A stretch of 64,000 nt of DNA from Lysobacteraceae bacterium PS02065 (GCA_029959555.1 JASCPI010000018.1:1-64000); one strand, 5' to 3'. Numbered from the stretch's first letter, positions 53,304-63,205 are shown. Numbers and translations: made by a program. Notes: generated by a model from the letters alone, not told the origin.

Positions 53304-54689
53304 TCAGGCTATCGGCGTCGCGGCACCGCGCTTGCGCACGATGAGCATCGCCAGTTCGAGCGACTGCTCGTAGTTGAGGCGCGGGTCGACCGACGAACGG
53401 TAGGCGCGCGTGAGGTCGCTCTCGGTGAGGTCACGCGCGCCGCCCATGCATTCGGTGACGTTCTCGCCGGTGAGCTCGAGGTGCACGCCGCCGAGGCGCG
53501 TGCCGGCCGCGGCGTGGATGTCGAAGGCCTGTTCGAGCTCGCTGCGGATGTTCTCGAAGCGGCGTGTCTTGATGCCGCTGCCGAGCGCCTCGGTGTTGCC
53601 GTGCATCGGATCGCTGCACCAGACCACCTTGCGGCCGGCGGCCTTGACCGCCGCGAGCAACGGCGGCAGCGCGTCGGCCACGTGCTTCGCGCCCATGCGA
53701 TGGATCAGCGTGAGGCGTCCCGGTTCGTTGTCGGGATCGAGTACGTCGATCACGCGCAGCAGCTGGTCGGGCTTCGTCGACGGCCCGACCTTCATGCCGA
53801 TCGGGTTGCGGATGCCCCGGCAGTATTCGACGTGCGCGCCGTCGAGTTCGGCCGTGCGCACGCCGATCCACGGGAAATGCGTGGACATGTTGAACCAGCC
53901 CCACTGGCGCGGGACCTGGCGCGTCATCGGCTCCTCGTAGTGCAGCAGCAAGGCCTCGTGCGAGGTGTGGAAGTCGACGCGCTGGAACTCTCCGACCGGG
54001 CGGCCCGCGAGCGTTTCCATGAAGCGCAGCGAATCGCCGATCGCCTCGACGCGACGGCGGTACTCGACCTGCAGTGGCGAATGCTCGACCCAGGCGAGAT
54101 CCCAGTATTCGGGATGGTGCAGGTCGGCGAAGCCGCCGTCGATGAGCGCGCGGACGAAGTTCATCGTCATCGCCGAGCGCGCATGGCCCTTGATCAGCCG
54201 CTTCGGATCGGGTCGGCGCGCCTGTTCGGTGAACGCGGGTGCATTGACGATGTCGCCGCGGTAGCACGGCAGCGTGATGCCGTCGCGCGTCTCGGTGTCG
54301 GCCGAACGCGGCTTCGCATACTGGCCGGCGAACCGGCCGACGCGGACCACGGGCAGTTGCAGGCCGTGCGTGAGCACGAGGCTCATCTGCAGCATGACCT
54401 TGAGGCGATTGGAGATCAGCGGCGACGTGCAGTCGTCGAAACTCTCCGCGCAGTCGCCGCCCTGCAGCAGGAAGCGGCGGCCTTCGGCGACGTCGGCGAG
54501 CAGGCCACGCAGCGCGAGGATCTCCCACGACGTGACCAGCGGCGGCAGCTCGCCGAGTTGCCGCAGCGCATCGTCGAGCTCCGCGGCATCGGGATAGTTC
54601 GGTTGCTGCACGGCGGGACGGGACCGCCACGAGGACGGGCTCCAGTCTTCGGCCATGCGTACGGGAGCGATCGTGGCATCGCGTTTCAT
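53304..54689 (-). CDS. 3-deoxy-7-phosphoheptulonate synthase, class II
   Basis: The 461-aa protein is a type II DAHP synthase, condensing phosphoenolpyruvate and erythrose 4-phosphate to start the shikimate pathway. Seen: the start region SPSSWRSRPAVQQPNYPDAA, FLLQGGDCAESFDDC with the metal Cys, QMSLVLTHGLQLPVVRVGRFAGQYAKPRS, NPIGMKVGPSTKPDQLL with substrate-binding residues, RMGAKHVADALPPL and WCSDPMHGNTEALGSGIKTRRF. Class II enzymes are usual in Xanthomonads. Neither the ATG at 54689 nor the alternative at 54656 has a strong Shine-Dalgarno sequence. Usually feedback-regulated by aromatic amino acids. Confidence 0.96.
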   Translation of the reverse strand: MKRDATIAPVRMAEDWSPSSWRSRPAVQQPNYPDAAELDDALRQLGELPPLVTSWEILALRGLLADVAEGRRFLLQGGDCAESFDDCTSPLISNRLKVMLQMSLVLTHGLQLPVVRVGRFAGQYAKPRSADTETRDGITLPCYRGDIVNAPAFTEQARRPDPKRLIKGHARSAMTMNFVRALIDGGFADLHHPEYWDLAWVEHSPLQVEYRRRVEAIGDSLRFMETLAGRPVGEFQRVDFHTSHEALLLHYEEPMTRQVPRQWGWFNMSTHFPWIGVRTAELDGAHVEYCRGIRNPIGMKVGPSTKPDQLLRVIDVLDPDNEPGRLTLIHRMGAKHVADALPPLLAAVKAAGRKVVWCSDPMHGNTEALGSGIKTRRFENIRSELEQAFDIHAAAGTRLGGVHLELTGENVTECMGGARDLTESDLTRAYRSSVDPRLNYEQSLELAMLIVRKRGAATPIA

Positions 54690-54747
54690 CGGGGCATCTG
54701 TGCTGCGTCGCGGAAAATCATGATGCCACAGCCCCGCCGCACGGGCA

Positions 54748-55257
54748 TCAGCGTGCCCGGCGGAAGCCGGCCCACAATGCGACGAACGTCAGCACGATGA
54801 ACCAGGCCAGCGTCCACGTCGGCATCGACAGGCCCAGGAAGGTCCAGTCGATGACGCCGCAATCCTGATCCTTGATGAAGATCGTGCCGAGGAACTTGAG
54901 CGGCTCGTAGTTCTGGAGGGCGTACTCGAACGACGGCGCGCAGCCGTCGAGCTGGTCGGGCGCGTGGTTGGCGAGCCACTGCAGGTAGACGTGGCGCCCG
55001 GCGATGTAGGCTCCACCGCCGGCCGCGAGCGCGGTGAGCACGCCGTAGATGCGCGAACCGGTCCGGCCGGGACCGTGCAGCGCGGCGACCAGTGCGATCG
55101 CGCCCGCAAGGCAGACGAACACGCGCTGGACCATGCACAGCATGCACGGCATGTAGCCCTGCACATGCTCGGCGTAGAGGGCGTAGCCCATGAGCGCGCC
55201 GCACGCGAGCGCGATGAGGAGAAACAGCTGGCGCGACGACAGGCGTGACGGCGTCAT
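54748..55257 (-). CDS. dsbB: Disulfide bond formation protein DsbB
   Basis: The 169-aa inner-membrane protein has four helices. Its two redox pairs are a CMLC motif after the first helix (GYMPCMLCMVQRVF) and a second periplasmic-loop pair (LDGCAPSFEYAL and KDQDCGVIDW). It reoxidises DsbA and passes electrons to quinone. The start ATG at 55255-55257 has AAGGAA 7 bases before it; the longer frame upstream is not used. Length matches the family (about 170). Confidence 0.95.
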   Translation of the reverse strand: MTPSRLSSRQLFLLIALACGALMGYALYAEHVQGYMPCMLCMVQRVFVCLAGAIALVAALHGPGRTGSRIYGVLTALAAGGGAYIAGRHVYLQWLANHAPDQLDGCAPSFEYALQNYEPLKFLGTIFIKDQDCGVIDWTFLGLSMPTWTLAWFIVLTFVALWAGFRRAR

Positions 55258-55324
55258 GGACGATTTCCTTGGAGTGTGGGCGTTGCTGACCATGACCGCG
55301 CCTTCAGGTTCCCGGTCGATGCGG

Positions 55325-56557
55325 TCACAGGAAAGGGCGTCCATACATGACGCCGAAGAACAGCCAGGCCGATGCGGCGAGCCAGTACACGAACGTCACC
55401 GCCTCGACGGCAGGAGCGTCGCGATCCCGGAAGACCAGCCACAGCACGATCGGCACGATCGCATAGCGTGTCTCGATGAGCCATGCGGAGGCGAGCGAGA
55501 GCGCCGCGAACGGCATGAACCACCCCGCAGCCGGCGGGCGCAGACGCACCGTGGCGAGGCCGCACACCGCCGCGACGGCGAGCCCGACGAGTGCCGCCTT
55601 GATGGCCACATGGGCCTGCGCGGCCTGCAGCAGCTGGTTGCGGTAGCTCCAGCGCGGATCGATGAGGTTGTACGGGTGATCGACGCTGAAGCCGAGCGCG
55701 AAGCTGGCGGCCAGCACCACGGGAATCAGCACGAGCCATGGCCTGCATCGCAGAAGTGCCACGGCGCGCACCAGCCCGCCAGCGACCTGCAGCGGCAGCA
55801 ACGCACCTGCGATCGCGAGCGTGAACACGATGTTCCCGGCGTGCGCGGACAGATCGGGGTGCGCTGACGCCTGCGCCGTCGACAGCGAGATCGATCCGTT
55901 GACGCTCCAGAATGCGAGGAACGCGATGACGCCCGTGGCGTAAGGCGCGAGCACGCGGGCTGCGGCCGCCAGGCTGCGCGGTCGCGGCAGATGCCCCTCG
56001 ATCGCGGCCGCCAGCACGGCGAGGAAGCCGATCCAGACGACGTTGTTCTGGCGCACGCCCAGCGAGGCGAGCAGCAGCAGGCCGGCCACGACATGACGTC
56101 GCCTCGACGTCGCCGCGCACGCGGCGAGCAGCAACGCCAGCGACAGCACGTCGGTATAGGCGAGGAAGAAGAACGGGAACACCACCGGCAGCACGGCGAA
56201 CTGCGCGGTCGCGAGAGGCTCGCGATCGTGTCCGGTCGCACGGCGCGCGGTGTGGAACGCCACGACGGCGGCGATCGCGACGATGCCGCTGAAGAGTCGC
56301 GCGGCGCCCAGAGACTCCGCTCCGGTCGCCGCGACGAGTACGGCGATCAGCGCGTGGTAGCCGGGTATCGTCGTCAACAGCCCGCGATCGACCGAAAAAT
56401 CTCCCTGCGCGAAGCGCAGGATCTGCGGATGGTGGACCCACTCGTCGCCGACCATCGGCCCCCACCACGCCCAGGCCGCGGCGAGCACGAACGCCCCTGC
56501 CGCGACGATGATCGCGAGAGGCTCGAAGCGCAGTCGATGCCGACGATGATCCTGCAC
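55325..56557 (-). CDS. ALG10-like polytopic membrane glycosyltransferase
   Basis: The 410-aa protein begins at GTG 56555-56557, placed by GGGGA 5 bases upstream; the longer frame overlaps rplQ and is unlikely. It has about ten to eleven hydrophobic helices. The pattern is that of DIE2/ALG10 glucosyltransferases: a luminal loop GDEWVHHPQILRFAQGDFSV with acidic and HHPQ residues (about 37-56), LTTIPGYHALIA, SLGVRQNNVVWIGF and the C-terminal DHPYNLIDPRWSYRNQLL. Those proteins use a dolichyl-phosphoglucose donor in N-glycan synthesis in eukaryotes. Here a lipid-linked sugar donor and a bacterial acceptor are plausible, but both are unknown. Confidence 0.75.
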   Translation of the reverse strand: MQDHRRHRLRFEPLAIIVAAGAFVLAAAWAWWGPMVGDEWVHHPQILRFAQGDFSVDRGLLTTIPGYHALIAVLVAATGAESLGAARLFSGIVAIAAVVAFHTARRATGHDREPLATAQFAVLPVVFPFFFLAYTDVLSLALLLAACAATSRRRHVVAGLLLLASLGVRQNNVVWIGFLAVLAAAIEGHLPRPRSLAAAARVLAPYATGVIAFLAFWSVNGSISLSTAQASAHPDLSAHAGNIVFTLAIAGALLPLQVAGGLVRAVALLRCRPWLVLIPVVLAASFALGFSVDHPYNLIDPRWSYRNQLLQAAQAHVAIKAALVGLAVAAVCGLATVRLRPPAAGWFMPFAALSLASAWLIETRYAIVPIVLWLVFRDRDAPAVEAVTFVYWLAASAWLFFGVMYGRPFL

Positions 56558-56575
56558 GTGGTCCCCAGAAACGGA

Positions 56576-56598
56576 AAAGCCCCGGCGAGCGGGGCTTT
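56576..56598 (-). terminator. Intrinsic terminator of the alpha operon (after rplQ)
   Basis: AAAGCCCC and GGGGCTTT (56576-56583 and 56591-56598) form an 8-bp stem with a seven-base loop, and on the minus strand further U residues follow. It lies 24 bases past the rplQ stop, just before the ALG10-like gene, which must therefore be read from another promoter or by read-through. Confidence 0.85.
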
Positions 56599-56621
56599 CA
56601 CGCGGTGCGGCAGCGAGGAGG

Positions 56622-57011
56622 TCAGTCCTCGACGGCCTCGTTGCTGGCCGTCGCGGGACGGTCGAGCAGCTCGACGTACGCCATCGGCGCGTTGTCGCCG
56701 ACGCGGAAGCCGCACTTGAGGATGCGCAGGTAACCGCCCTTGCGCTCGCGGAAACGCGGGCCGAGCTCGACGAACAGCTTGCCGACGGCCTGCTTGTCGC
56801 GCAGGCGCGCAAACGCGAGGCGGCGATTGGCGACACCGTCGGTCTTGGCGAGCGTGATGAGCGGCTCGGCGACTCGACGCAGTTCCTTGGCCTTCGGCAG
56901 GGTCGTGCGGATCAGCTCGTGCTTGAACAGCGACGCAGCCATGTTCTTGAACATCGCTTCGCGGTGGCTGCTCGTGCGGCTGAGCTTGCGACCGGCTTTC
57001 TGGTGGCGCAT
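56622..57011 (-). CDS. rplQ: 50S ribosomal protein L17
   Basis: The 129-aa protein starts [20 protein letters not shown] and has [29 protein letters not shown], the usual L17 pattern, then [29 protein letters not shown]-terminal acidic tail (TASNEAVED) is a little longer than in E. coli. Last gene of the alpha operon, 109 bases after rpoA. Confidence 0.98.
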   Translation of the reverse strand: MRHQKAGRKLSRTSSHREAMFKNMAASLFKHELIRTTLPKAKELRRVAEPLITLAKTDGVANRRLAFARLRDKQAVGKLFVELGPRFRERKGGYLRILKCGFRVGDNAPMAYVELLDRPATASNEAVED

Positions 57012-57043
57012 GGTGGAATCCTCTTGGCGATTATTATGAGAAT

Positions 57044-57059
57044 CCGGCCCTAGGGCCGG
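57044..57059. repeat. Palindrome between rpoA and rplQ
   Basis: CCGGCCC and GGGCCGG flank TA, a near-perfect palindrome that would form a hairpin in the rpoA-rplQ spacer. A second hairpin, CCCGGGC (57096-57102) with GCCCGGG (57107-57113), lies just after rpoA. Neither has a U-tract on the minus strand, so termination is unlikely; processing or stability roles are possible. Confidence 0.5.
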
Positions 57060-57120
57060 CTCCCGCGGATGATCCGCTTATTCGATGTGGAGCATCCCGG
57101 GCCGGAGCCCGGGAAAAAGA

Positions 57121-58119
57121 TCAGCCCAACTGCATGCCGTGCGCGATGCCCGGCGGCGGCCACGACTCGAGCTTCATGCCGAGCGACAGGCCGCGCTGGC
57201 CGAGGACGTCCTTGATCTCGGTAAGCGACTTCTTGCCGAGGTTCGGTGTCTTCAGCAGCTCGACTTCGGTCTTCTGCACGAGGTCGCCGATGTAGTAGAT
57301 GCTCTCGGCCTTGAGGCAGTTGGCCGAACGCACGGTCAGCTCGAGGTCGTCGATCGGACGCAGCAGCATCGGGTCGACGCCGCCCTTGTCGGTCTTCGCA
57401 TCCGAGCTCTCGCGGCGCGTGAAGTCGCCGAACACCGAGATCTGGTCCTGCAGGATCTCGGCGGCCTTGCGGACCGCTTCCTCGGCATCGATCGCACCGT
57501 TGGTGTCGATCTCGAGCACGAGCTTGTCGAGGTCGGTGCGCTGCTCGAGGCGCGCGCTGTCGACCTGGTAGGCGACGCGGCGGATCGGGCAGAACGACGC
57601 ATCGAGCTGCAGGCGACCGATCGGACGCGCTTCCTCGTCCGGCAGGCGACGCGACACGGCCGGCTGGTAGCCGACGCCACGCGCGACCTTCAGACGCATG
57701 TTGAGCGCGATGTCCTTGGTCAGGTGGCAAAGGACGTGTTCGGGGTTGACGATCTCGACCGAGTGGTCGACCTTGATGTCACCCGCCGTGACGACGCCCT
57801 TGCCCTTCTTGCTGAGCGTGAGGGTCGTCTCGTCGTGGCCGTGCATGCGGATCGCGACGTCCTTGATGTTGAGCAGGACTTCGATGACGTCCTCCTGCAG
57901 ACCTTCAAGCGTCGTGTACTCGTGCAGGACGTTGTCGATCTCGACTTCCGTGATGGCACAGCCGGGGATGGACGACAGCAGCACGCGGCGCAGCGCGTTG
58001 CCGAGGGTATGGCCGAAGCCGCGCTCGAGCGGCTCCACCACGACCTTCGCGTGATTGGTACCGATGCGCTCTACCTGAATGCCGCGCGGACGCAGCACAT
58101 TGGTGGACGATCCTGCCAT
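57121..58119 (-). CDS. rpoA: RNA polymerase alpha subunit
   Basis: The 332-aa alpha subunit. The N-terminal dimerisation domain has [32 protein letters not shown] and [20 protein letters not shown]. The C-terminal DNA-binding domain has [25 protein letters not shown] and [25 protein letters not shown]. The start ATG at 58117-58119 ([17 protein letters not shown]) is preferred to the longer frame overlapping rpsD. Full family length. Confidence 0.98.
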   Translation of the reverse strand: MAGSSTNVLRPRGIQVERIGTNHAKVVVEPLERGFGHTLGNALRRVLLSSIPGCAITEVEIDNVLHEYTTLEGLQEDVIEVLLNIKDVAIRMHGHDETTLTLSKKGKGVVTAGDIKVDHSVEIVNPEHVLCHLTKDIALNMRLKVARGVGYQPAVSRRLPDEEARPIGRLQLDASFCPIRRVAYQVDSARLEQRTDLDKLVLEIDTNGAIDAEEAVRKAAEILQDQISVFGDFTRRESSDAKTDKGGVDPMLLRPIDDLELTVRSANCLKAESIYYIGDLVQKTEVELLKTPNLGKKSLTEIKDVLGQRGLSLGMKLESWPPPGIAHGMQLG

Positions 58120-58148
58120 GAACAGGGACTCCAAAAGATGACGACGAA

Positions 58149-58775
58149 TTACTTCGAGTAAAGCTCGATGATCAGGCTCTCGTTGATGTCCGAGGGCAGA
58201 TCGGAACGCTCCGGCAGCGACTTGAACACGCCGCTGAACTTCTTCGCGTCCACTTCGATCCACGACGGAACGAGATCCATCTCCTGCGAGACGGTCACCG
58301 ACTCCTGCACGCGCAGCTGGCTGCGGGCGCCTTCGGTCAGCGCGAGCTCGTCGCCCGGGCGGACCTGGTACGACGGCAGGTTGACGCGCTTGCCGTTGAC
58401 CGCGACGGCGCCGTGCGAGACGAGCTGACGGGCCTGGGCGCGCGTGACCGCGAAGCCCATGCGGAAGATCACATTGTCGAGGCGCGACTCGAGGGCGCGC
58501 AGCAGGTTCTCACCCGTGTTGCCCTTCTGGTTCGAGGCCTTCTCGTAATACTTGTGGAACTGGCGCTCGAGCAAGCCGTAGATGCGCTTGACCTTCTGCT
58601 TCTCGCGCAGCTGCACGCCGTAGTCCGACAGGCGGCCCTTGCGGGCGGCGCCGTGCTGACCGGGCTTCTGTTCCAGCTTGCACTTCGAATCGATCGCGCG
58701 CGCCGGGCTCTTGAGGCTGAGGTCCGCGCCTTCGCGGCGGGCCAGCTTGCAGGTGGGTCCGATATAACGAGCCAT
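58149..58775 (-). CDS. rpsD: 30S ribosomal protein S4
   Basis: The 208-aa protein starts [21 protein letters not shown], then has [22 protein letters not shown] and the S4 RNA-binding domain with [40 protein letters not shown]. It nucleates 30S assembly; in enterobacteria S4 also represses the alpha operon translationally. Start at 58773-58775. Between rpsK and rpoA. Confidence 0.98.
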   Translation of the reverse strand: MARYIGPTCKLARREGADLSLKSPARAIDSKCKLEQKPGQHGAARKGRLSDYGVQLREKQKVKRIYGLLERQFHKYYEKASNQKGNTGENLLRALESRLDNVIFRMGFAVTRAQARQLVSHGAVAVNGKRVNLPSYQVRPGDELALTEGARSQLRVQESVTVSQEMDLVPSWIEVDAKKFSGVFKSLPERSDLPSDINESLIIELYSK

Positions 58776-58786
58776 GGTGGAATCCT

Positions 58787-59176
58787 TTAGACGCGACGCT
58801 TCTTCGGCGGACGGCACCCGTTGTGCGGGATCGGCGTCACGTCGATGATGTTGGTGACCTTGAAACCGACGTTGTTCAGCGAACGCACGGCGGACTCGCG
58901 ACCCGGACCCGGGCCCTTGATGCGCACTTCGATCGTCTTGACGCCGTACTCGGCGGCGACGCGCGCAGCCTTCTCGGCGGCGACCTGGGCAGCGAACGGC
59001 GTCGACTTGCGCGAGCCGCGGAAACCCGCGCCGCCCGCAGTCGCCCACGAGAGCGCGTTGCCCTGGCGATCGGTGATCGTGACGACCGTGTTGTTGAACG
59101 ACGCCTGCACGTGGCAGACAGCGTCGGTCACGACACGCTTGATCTTCTTCTTCGGCTTGGCGACCGGCTTGTTCAT
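58787..59176 (-). CDS. rpsK: 30S ribosomal protein S11
   Basis: The 129-aa protein has the standard S11 segments: [60 protein letters not shown] and the basic end [19 protein letters not shown] basic N-terminal extension ([18 protein letters not shown]) is normal for the family. Confidence 0.98.
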   Translation of the reverse strand: MNKPVAKPKKKIKRVVTDAVCHVQASFNNTVVTITDRQGNALSWATAGGAGFRGSRKSTPFAAQVAAEKAARVAAEYGVKTIEVRIKGPGPGRESAVRSLNNVGFKVTNIIDVTPIPHNGCRPPKKRRV

Positions 59177-59194
59177 GATGCGATTCCGGGCAGG

Positions 59195-59551
59195 TTATTT
59201 CTTGATCGCACGACGCGGACCCTTGCGGGTACGGGCGTTCGTACGCGTACGCTGGCCGCGCAGCGGCAGGCCACGACGGTGACGCAGGCCGCGGTAGCAG
59301 CCCAGGTCGATGAGGCGCTTGATCGAGATGCCGATTTCGCGGCGGAGGTCGCCCTCAACCGTGTACTTGGCCACTTCGTGGCGCAGCTTGTCGACCTCGG
59401 CTTCCGTCAGGTCCTTGATCTTGGTCGTCGGCGCGACACCCGCGCTCTCACAGACCTTCTTCGACCGCGAACGGCCGATGCCGAAAATGCTTTGCAGTCC
59501 GACCCAGGCGTGCTTCTGGACCGGAAGGTTGACACCCGCAATGCGCGCCAT
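59195..59551 (-). CDS. rpsM: 30S ribosomal protein S13
   Basis: The 118-aa protein starts [32 protein letters not shown] and ends [20 protein letters not shown], both diagnostic for S13. First gene of the alpha operon. rpmJ, which often precedes it, is absent here: the 138 bases upstream hold hairpins and a candidate promoter instead. Confidence 0.98.
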   Translation of the reverse strand: MARIAGVNLPVQKHAWVGLQSIFGIGRSRSKKVCESAGVAPTTKIKDLTEAEVDKLRHEVAKYTVEGDLRREIGISIKRLIDLGCYRGLRHRRGLPLRGQRTRTNARTRKGPRRAIKK

Positions 59552-59594
59552 GTTTGACTGTCTCCGAAAGAACTAAATGCGCAGTGAACTTCGT

Positions 59595-59623
59595 ATTCTA
59601 TCCTGATCGGGAGGAAACATAAA
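59595..59623 (-). promoter_or_regulatory. Candidate promoter of the alpha operon
   Basis: On the minus strand TTTATG (59618-59623), a 17-base spacer and TAGAAT (59595-59600) lie about 45 bases before rpsM. The -10 box matches five of six consensus bases and the -35 only three. Hairpins GGGAGG/CCTCCC (59609-59631 region) and the palindrome at 59641-59659 stand between secY and this site. Confidence 0.4.
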
Positions 59624-59640
59624 GCCCTCCCGCAAGCAGG

Positions 59641-59659
59641 CCCGGCGCGGCGCGCCGGG
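59641..59659 (-). terminator. Palindromic hairpin after secY
   Basis: CCCGGCGCG and its exact complement CGCGCCGGG flank a single G in the secY-rpsM spacer. No U-tract follows. It could attenuate transcription from the spc operon into the alpha operon. Confidence 0.4.
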
Positions 59660-59689
59660 AGACCCTCTTACCCAACCCCGGCGCGTGGA

Positions 59690-61003
59690 TCAGCGCCCCT
59701 TGAGGTTGGCCTTCTTGAGCAGGCTCTCGTACTGGTGCGACACGAGGTGCGCCTGGATCTGCGCGGTGAAATCCATCACCACGACGACCACGATCAGCAG
59801 CGAGGTGCCACCGAAGTAGAACGGCACGTTCCACGCATTGCGCAGCAGGTCCGGCACGAGGCAGACGATGACGAGGTACAGCGCACCGATGCCGGTGAGT
59901 CGCGTCATCACGCCGTCGATGTAGTCCGCCGTCGCCTTGCCGGGACGGATGCCCGGGATCAACGCACCCGAACGCTTGAGGTTGTCCGCGGTTTCCTGCG
60001 AGTTGAACACCAGCGCCGTGTAGAAGAACGCGAAGATCACGATCATCGCCGAGAACAGCGCCATGTGCAGCGGCTCGCCCGGGCCGAGGGCCGAGGTCAG
60101 CGTCTGCAGCCAGCGCAGCTCGCTCGAGTTGTTGAACCACGCCGCGGCCGTGGCCGGGAACATGATCAGGCTCGAGGCGAAGATCGGCGGAATGACGCCC
60201 GCCATGTTGATCTTCAGCGGCAGGTGCGAACTCTGGTTCGTGTACGCCTTGCCGGCACCGCCCTGGCGACGTGCGTAGTTCACGGTGATGCGGCGCTGGC
60301 CGCGCTCCATGAACACGACGAACAGCGTGACGACGATCACCGCGATCAGCACCATGAGCACCTTGGGCGGAGAAAGCTCGCCGTTCGTTGCCATGCCGAG
60401 CGTGTGGACGACCGCGGACGGAAGGCCCGCGACGATGCCACCGAAGATGATCAGCGAGATGCCGTTGCCGATGCCGCGCTCGGTGATCTGCTCGCCGAGC
60501 CACATCAGGAACAACGTGCCCGCGGTCAGGCCCACGACCGTGCCGAACACGAAGCTCGGACCCGGCGCGTAGACCACGCCCGCCTGCGTCTGCAGCATCG
60601 TCGCGACGCCGAAGGACTGGAACGCCGCGAGTCCGACGGTACCCCAGCGCGTGTACATGGTCAGCTTGCGCCGACCCGACTCGCCTTCCTTCTTGAGCGC
60701 CTGCCAGGCCGGGATCACCGAACTGAACAGCTGCACCACGATGGACGCCGAGATGTACGGGATCACGCCGAGGGCGAACAGCGAGAATCGGCTGAGCGCA
60801 CCACCGGAGAACATGTTGAACATGTCGATGATGCCGCCGCTGTTGGACACCAGCCGCGCCATCGCCTCCGGGTCGACGCCCGGCACCGGAATGAACGAGC
60901 CGAGGCGGAACACGATCAGCGCGCCGACCACGAAGAGCAGGCGCTGCTTGAGTTCCGTCAGCTTGCCCAGCGACGCCAGACCATTGGGCTTGGAAGCGGC
61001 CAC
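59690..61003 (-). CDS. secY: Protein translocase channel subunit SecY
   Basis: The 437-aa protein has ten transmembrane helices. Seen: [50 protein letters not shown] (plug region), the second-half segment [16 protein letters not shown] in the cytosolic loop, [27 protein letters not shown], and [35 protein letters not shown]. It forms the SecYEG channel. Last gene of the spc operon, 3 bases after rplO. Confidence 0.98.
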   Translation of the reverse strand: MAASKPNGLASLGKLTELKQRLLFVVGALIVFRLGSFIPVPGVDPEAMARLVSNSGGIIDMFNMFSGGALSRFSLFALGVIPYISASIVVQLFSSVIPAWQALKKEGESGRRKLTMYTRWGTVGLAAFQSFGVATMLQTQAGVVYAPGPSFVFGTVVGLTAGTLFLMWLGEQITERGIGNGISLIIFGGIVAGLPSAVVHTLGMATNGELSPPKVLMVLIAVIVVTLFVVFMERGQRRITVNYARRQGGAGKAYTNQSSHLPLKINMAGVIPPIFASSLIMFPATAAAWFNNSSELRWLQTLTSALGPGEPLHMALFSAMIVIFAFFYTALVFNSQETADNLKRSGALIPGIRPGKATADYIDGVMTRLTGIGALYLVIVCLVPDLLRNAWNVPFYFGGTSLLIVVVVVMDFTAQIQAHLVSHQYESLLKKANLKGR

Positions 61004-61006
61004 CGC

Positions 61007-61441
61007 TTACTCCACGCTGCCGCCGGCAGCCTCGATCGCGGCGCGGGCGCCGGCCGTGACGGCCACGCCACGCAGCTTGATCGCGCGTGACAGTTCACCC
61101 TTCTTGACGATCTTGACGCGCTCCGCGCGCGTCTCGACGAGACCGGCCGCCTTGAGCACGTCGAAATCGATCACGTCGGCTTCGATCGTGCCGAGCTTGT
61201 ACAGCAGCACTTCCGAGACCTCACGCGCGGTGCGCGAGCGGAAACCGACCTTCGGCAGGCGACGCTGCAGCGGCATCTGGCCGCCTTCGAAACCAGCCTT
61301 GATCTTGCCCTTGCCGGTGCGCGCGTACGAGCCCTTGTGGCCGCGGCCGGCCGTCTTGCCGAGGCCCGAACCGATGCCGCGACCGACGCGGACGCCTTCC
61401 TTGCGGGCACCGGCTGCAGGCTTGAGAGAATTGAGACGCAT
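61007..61441 (-). CDS. rplO: 50S ribosomal protein L15
   Basis: The 144-aa protein starts [37 protein letters not shown] and has [19 protein letters not shown], the standard L15 core; the end [15 protein letters not shown] is typical. The start at 61439-61441 excludes a twelve-codon upstream extension that is not conserved. Precedes secY by 3 bases. Confidence 0.97.
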   Translation of the reverse strand: MRLNSLKPAAGARKEGVRVGRGIGSGLGKTAGRGHKGSYARTGKGKIKAGFEGGQMPLQRRLPKVGFRSRTAREVSEVLLYKLGTIEADVIDFDVLKAAGLVETRAERVKIVKKGELSRAIKLRGVAVTAGARAAIEAAGGSVE

Positions 61442-61473
61442 GGGATCGACTCCTGATGACTGTAGTGAGGCGC

Positions 61474-61671
61474 TCAAGCGCTCTCTTCGACCCGGACCAG
61501 GTAGCTCACCTGGTTGATCAGACCGCGGACCGAGGGGGAATCCTTGAGGTCACGCACGTCATTGAGCTTGCGCAGGCCGAGTGCACGAACGCTCAGGCGA
61601 TGACGCGCCTGGCAGCTGTTCGGGCTCTTCACGAGCCGCACGCGGACCATCTTGTCGTTGTTGTCAGCCAT
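61474..61671 (-). CDS. rpmD: 50S ribosomal protein L30
   Basis: The 65-aa protein carries the L30 pattern [52 protein letters not shown]. The start [11 protein letters not shown] (61669-61671) overlaps the end of rpsE by 8 bases. It lies between rpsE and rplO as in other gammaproteobacteria. Confidence 0.97.
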   Translation of the reverse strand: MADNNDKMVRVRLVKSPNSCQARHRLSVRALGLRKLNDVRDLKDSPSVRGLINQVSYLVRVEESA

Positions 61672-62173
61672 TGCCGAGCACCTCGTCGAGGGTCTTGCCA
61701 CGCTTGGACGCGATGCGGTCCGGCGTAGCCATCGCGATCAGGCCGTTGATGGTGGCGCGCACCAGATTGATCGGGTTGCGCGAACCGACCGCCTTGGCCA
61801 GGACGTTCTTGACGCCGACCACTTCGAGCACGGCGCGCATCGCACCGCCGGCGATCACGCCGGTGCCCTCGGAAGCCGGCTGCATGTAGACGCGCGCGGC
61901 GCCGTGGTTCGCCTTGACGGCGTGCCACAGGGTGCCTTCGCGCAGCTGCACGCGGATCATGTTCTTGCGCGCACGCTCCATCGCCTTCTGGATGGCGATC
62001 GGCACCTCGCGCGCCTTGCCGTAACCGAAACCGACGCGGCCATCGCCGTCGCCGACCACGGTCAGGGCCGTGAAGGTCATCTGGCGGCCGCCCTTGACGG
62101 TCTTCGCCACGCGGTTCACCGCGATCAGCTTCTCGAGGAGGCCGTCGCTGTTCTCACGATCATTCGTCGACAT
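61664..62173 (-). CDS. rpsE: 30S ribosomal protein S5
   Basis: The 169-aa protein has the S5 core [57 protein letters not shown] and [42 protein letters not shown]. Its start lies 108 bases after rplR, a wide gap for this operon, containing a stable hairpin. Confidence 0.98.
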   Translation of the reverse strand: MSTNDRENSDGLLEKLIAVNRVAKTVKGGRQMTFTALTVVGDGDGRVGFGYGKAREVPIAIQKAMERARKNMIRVQLREGTLWHAVKANHGAARVYMQPASEGTGVIAGGAMRAVLEVVGVKNVLAKAVGSRNPINLVRATINGLIAMATPDRIASKRGKTLDEVLGNG

Positions 62174-62252
62174 GATTCACCTGGTATGCCTTCCGCCGGA
62201 GCGGATCGGACTTCTGCTTGCGGCTCGTGCCGCTTGGAGTTGTATGGAACAT

Positions 62253-62274
62253 GGGGGCGGGCATGCCCACCCCC
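62253..62274 (-). repeat. Hairpin in the rplR-rpsE spacer
   Basis: GGGGG, a mismatch, GGGCATGCCC, a mismatch and CCCCC form a long GC-rich stem with an ATG/CAT centre. It lies just past rplR (stop at 62282) in an unusually long 108-base gap. Confidence 0.45.
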
Positions 62275-62281
62275 GGATGGA

Positions 62282-62635
62282 TCAGAACTTGAGACCGGCC
62301 TCGCGGGCGGCATCGGCGAGCGCCTGGATGCGACCGTGGTAGCGGAAGCCCGAGCGGTCGAACGCGACCTTCTCGACACCGGCAGCGATCGCGCGCTCGG
62401 CGACGATGCGGCCGACCGCCGCGGCGGCGTCCTTGTTCTTGGTGCCCTTGAGGCCTTCGGCGACCGACTTCTGCGTCGTCGAGGCGGCGGCGAGCACCTT
62501 GTCGCCGGTCGCGGTGACGACCTGCGCGTAGATGTGCTGGCCCGTGCGGTGCACGCTGAGGCGCGCCACGCCGAGCACACGGATGTGGGCGCGGGTGGAC
62601 TTGGCGCGACGCAGTCTGGAAACGTTCTTGCTCAC
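62282..62635 (-). CDS. rplR: 50S ribosomal protein L18
   Basis: The 117-aa protein has [74 protein letters not shown] and [26 protein letters not shown], the usual L18 elements including 5S rRNA-binding basic N-terminus. Confidence 0.98.
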   Translation of the reverse strand: MSKNVSRLRRAKSTRAHIRVLGVARLSVHRTGQHIYAQVVTATGDKVLAAASTTQKSVAEGLKGTKNKDAAAAVGRIVAERAIAAGVEKVAFDRSGFRYHGRIQALADAAREAGLKF

Positions 62636-62663
62636 TGTCGTTCTCCGGGAAGCTGAAGGACCA

Positions 62664-63191
62664 TCAGGCCTTCTTGGCTTCCTTCAAGGTGATCTTCTCG
62701 CCCGAGTAGCGCACGCCCTTGCCCTTGTAGGGCTCCGGCGGGCGGAAACCACGGATCTTGGCAGCGGCCTGGCCGAGCGCCTGCTTGTCGGCGCCCTTGA
62801 GCAGGATTTCGGTCTGCGTCGGCACTTCGATCGTCACGCCTTCCGGTGCGGTGAACACGACCGGGTGCGAGAAGCCGAGGCTCAGGTTGAGGTCCTTGCC
62901 CGACAGCGCGGCGCGGTAACCGACGCCGACGAGCTCGAGCTTGCGCGTGTAGCCCTCGCTGACGCCCGTCACCATGTTGGCGAGGATCGCGCGGGCCGTG
63001 CCGGCCATCTTGATGTCGTTCGGCGTCTTGCCGTTGAGGACCAGCTGGCCCTCGTCGACCGACGCGACGACGCCGGGAGGCGTCGGCAGGTTGAGGGCGC
63101 CCTTCGGGCCCTTCACGGTGATCGCCTCGGCGGTCACCTGGACGTCCACGCCCTTCGGCAGGACAACGGGTTTCTTGGCAACGCGTGACAT
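62664..63191 (-). CDS. rplF: 50S ribosomal protein L6
   Basis: The 175-aa protein starts [31 protein letters not shown] and has [46 protein letters not shown] and the C-terminal [21 protein letters not shown]. Two L6 repeat domains are complete. Confidence 0.98.
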   Translation of the reverse strand: MSRVAKKPVVLPKGVDVQVTAEAITVKGPKGALNLPTPPGVVASVDEGQLVLNGKTPNDIKMAGTARAILANMVTGVSEGYTRKLELVGVGYRAALSGKDLNLSLGFSHPVVFTAPEGVTIEVPTQTEILLKGADKQALGQAAAKIRGFRPPEPYKGKGVRYSGEKITLKEAKKA

Positions 63192-63205
63192 GGTTGCTGT
63201 GCTCC

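Noticed and set aside
57096..57113. CCCGGGC/GCCCGGG hairpin after rpoA as an intrinsic terminator
   Set aside because: On the coding strand the U residues come before the stem, not after it, and rplQ follows in the same operon, so termination here is unlikely.
59552..59689. rpmJ gene for ribosomal protein L36
   Set aside because: No 37-codon frame with the CxxC zinc motifs exists on the minus strand between secY and rpsM.
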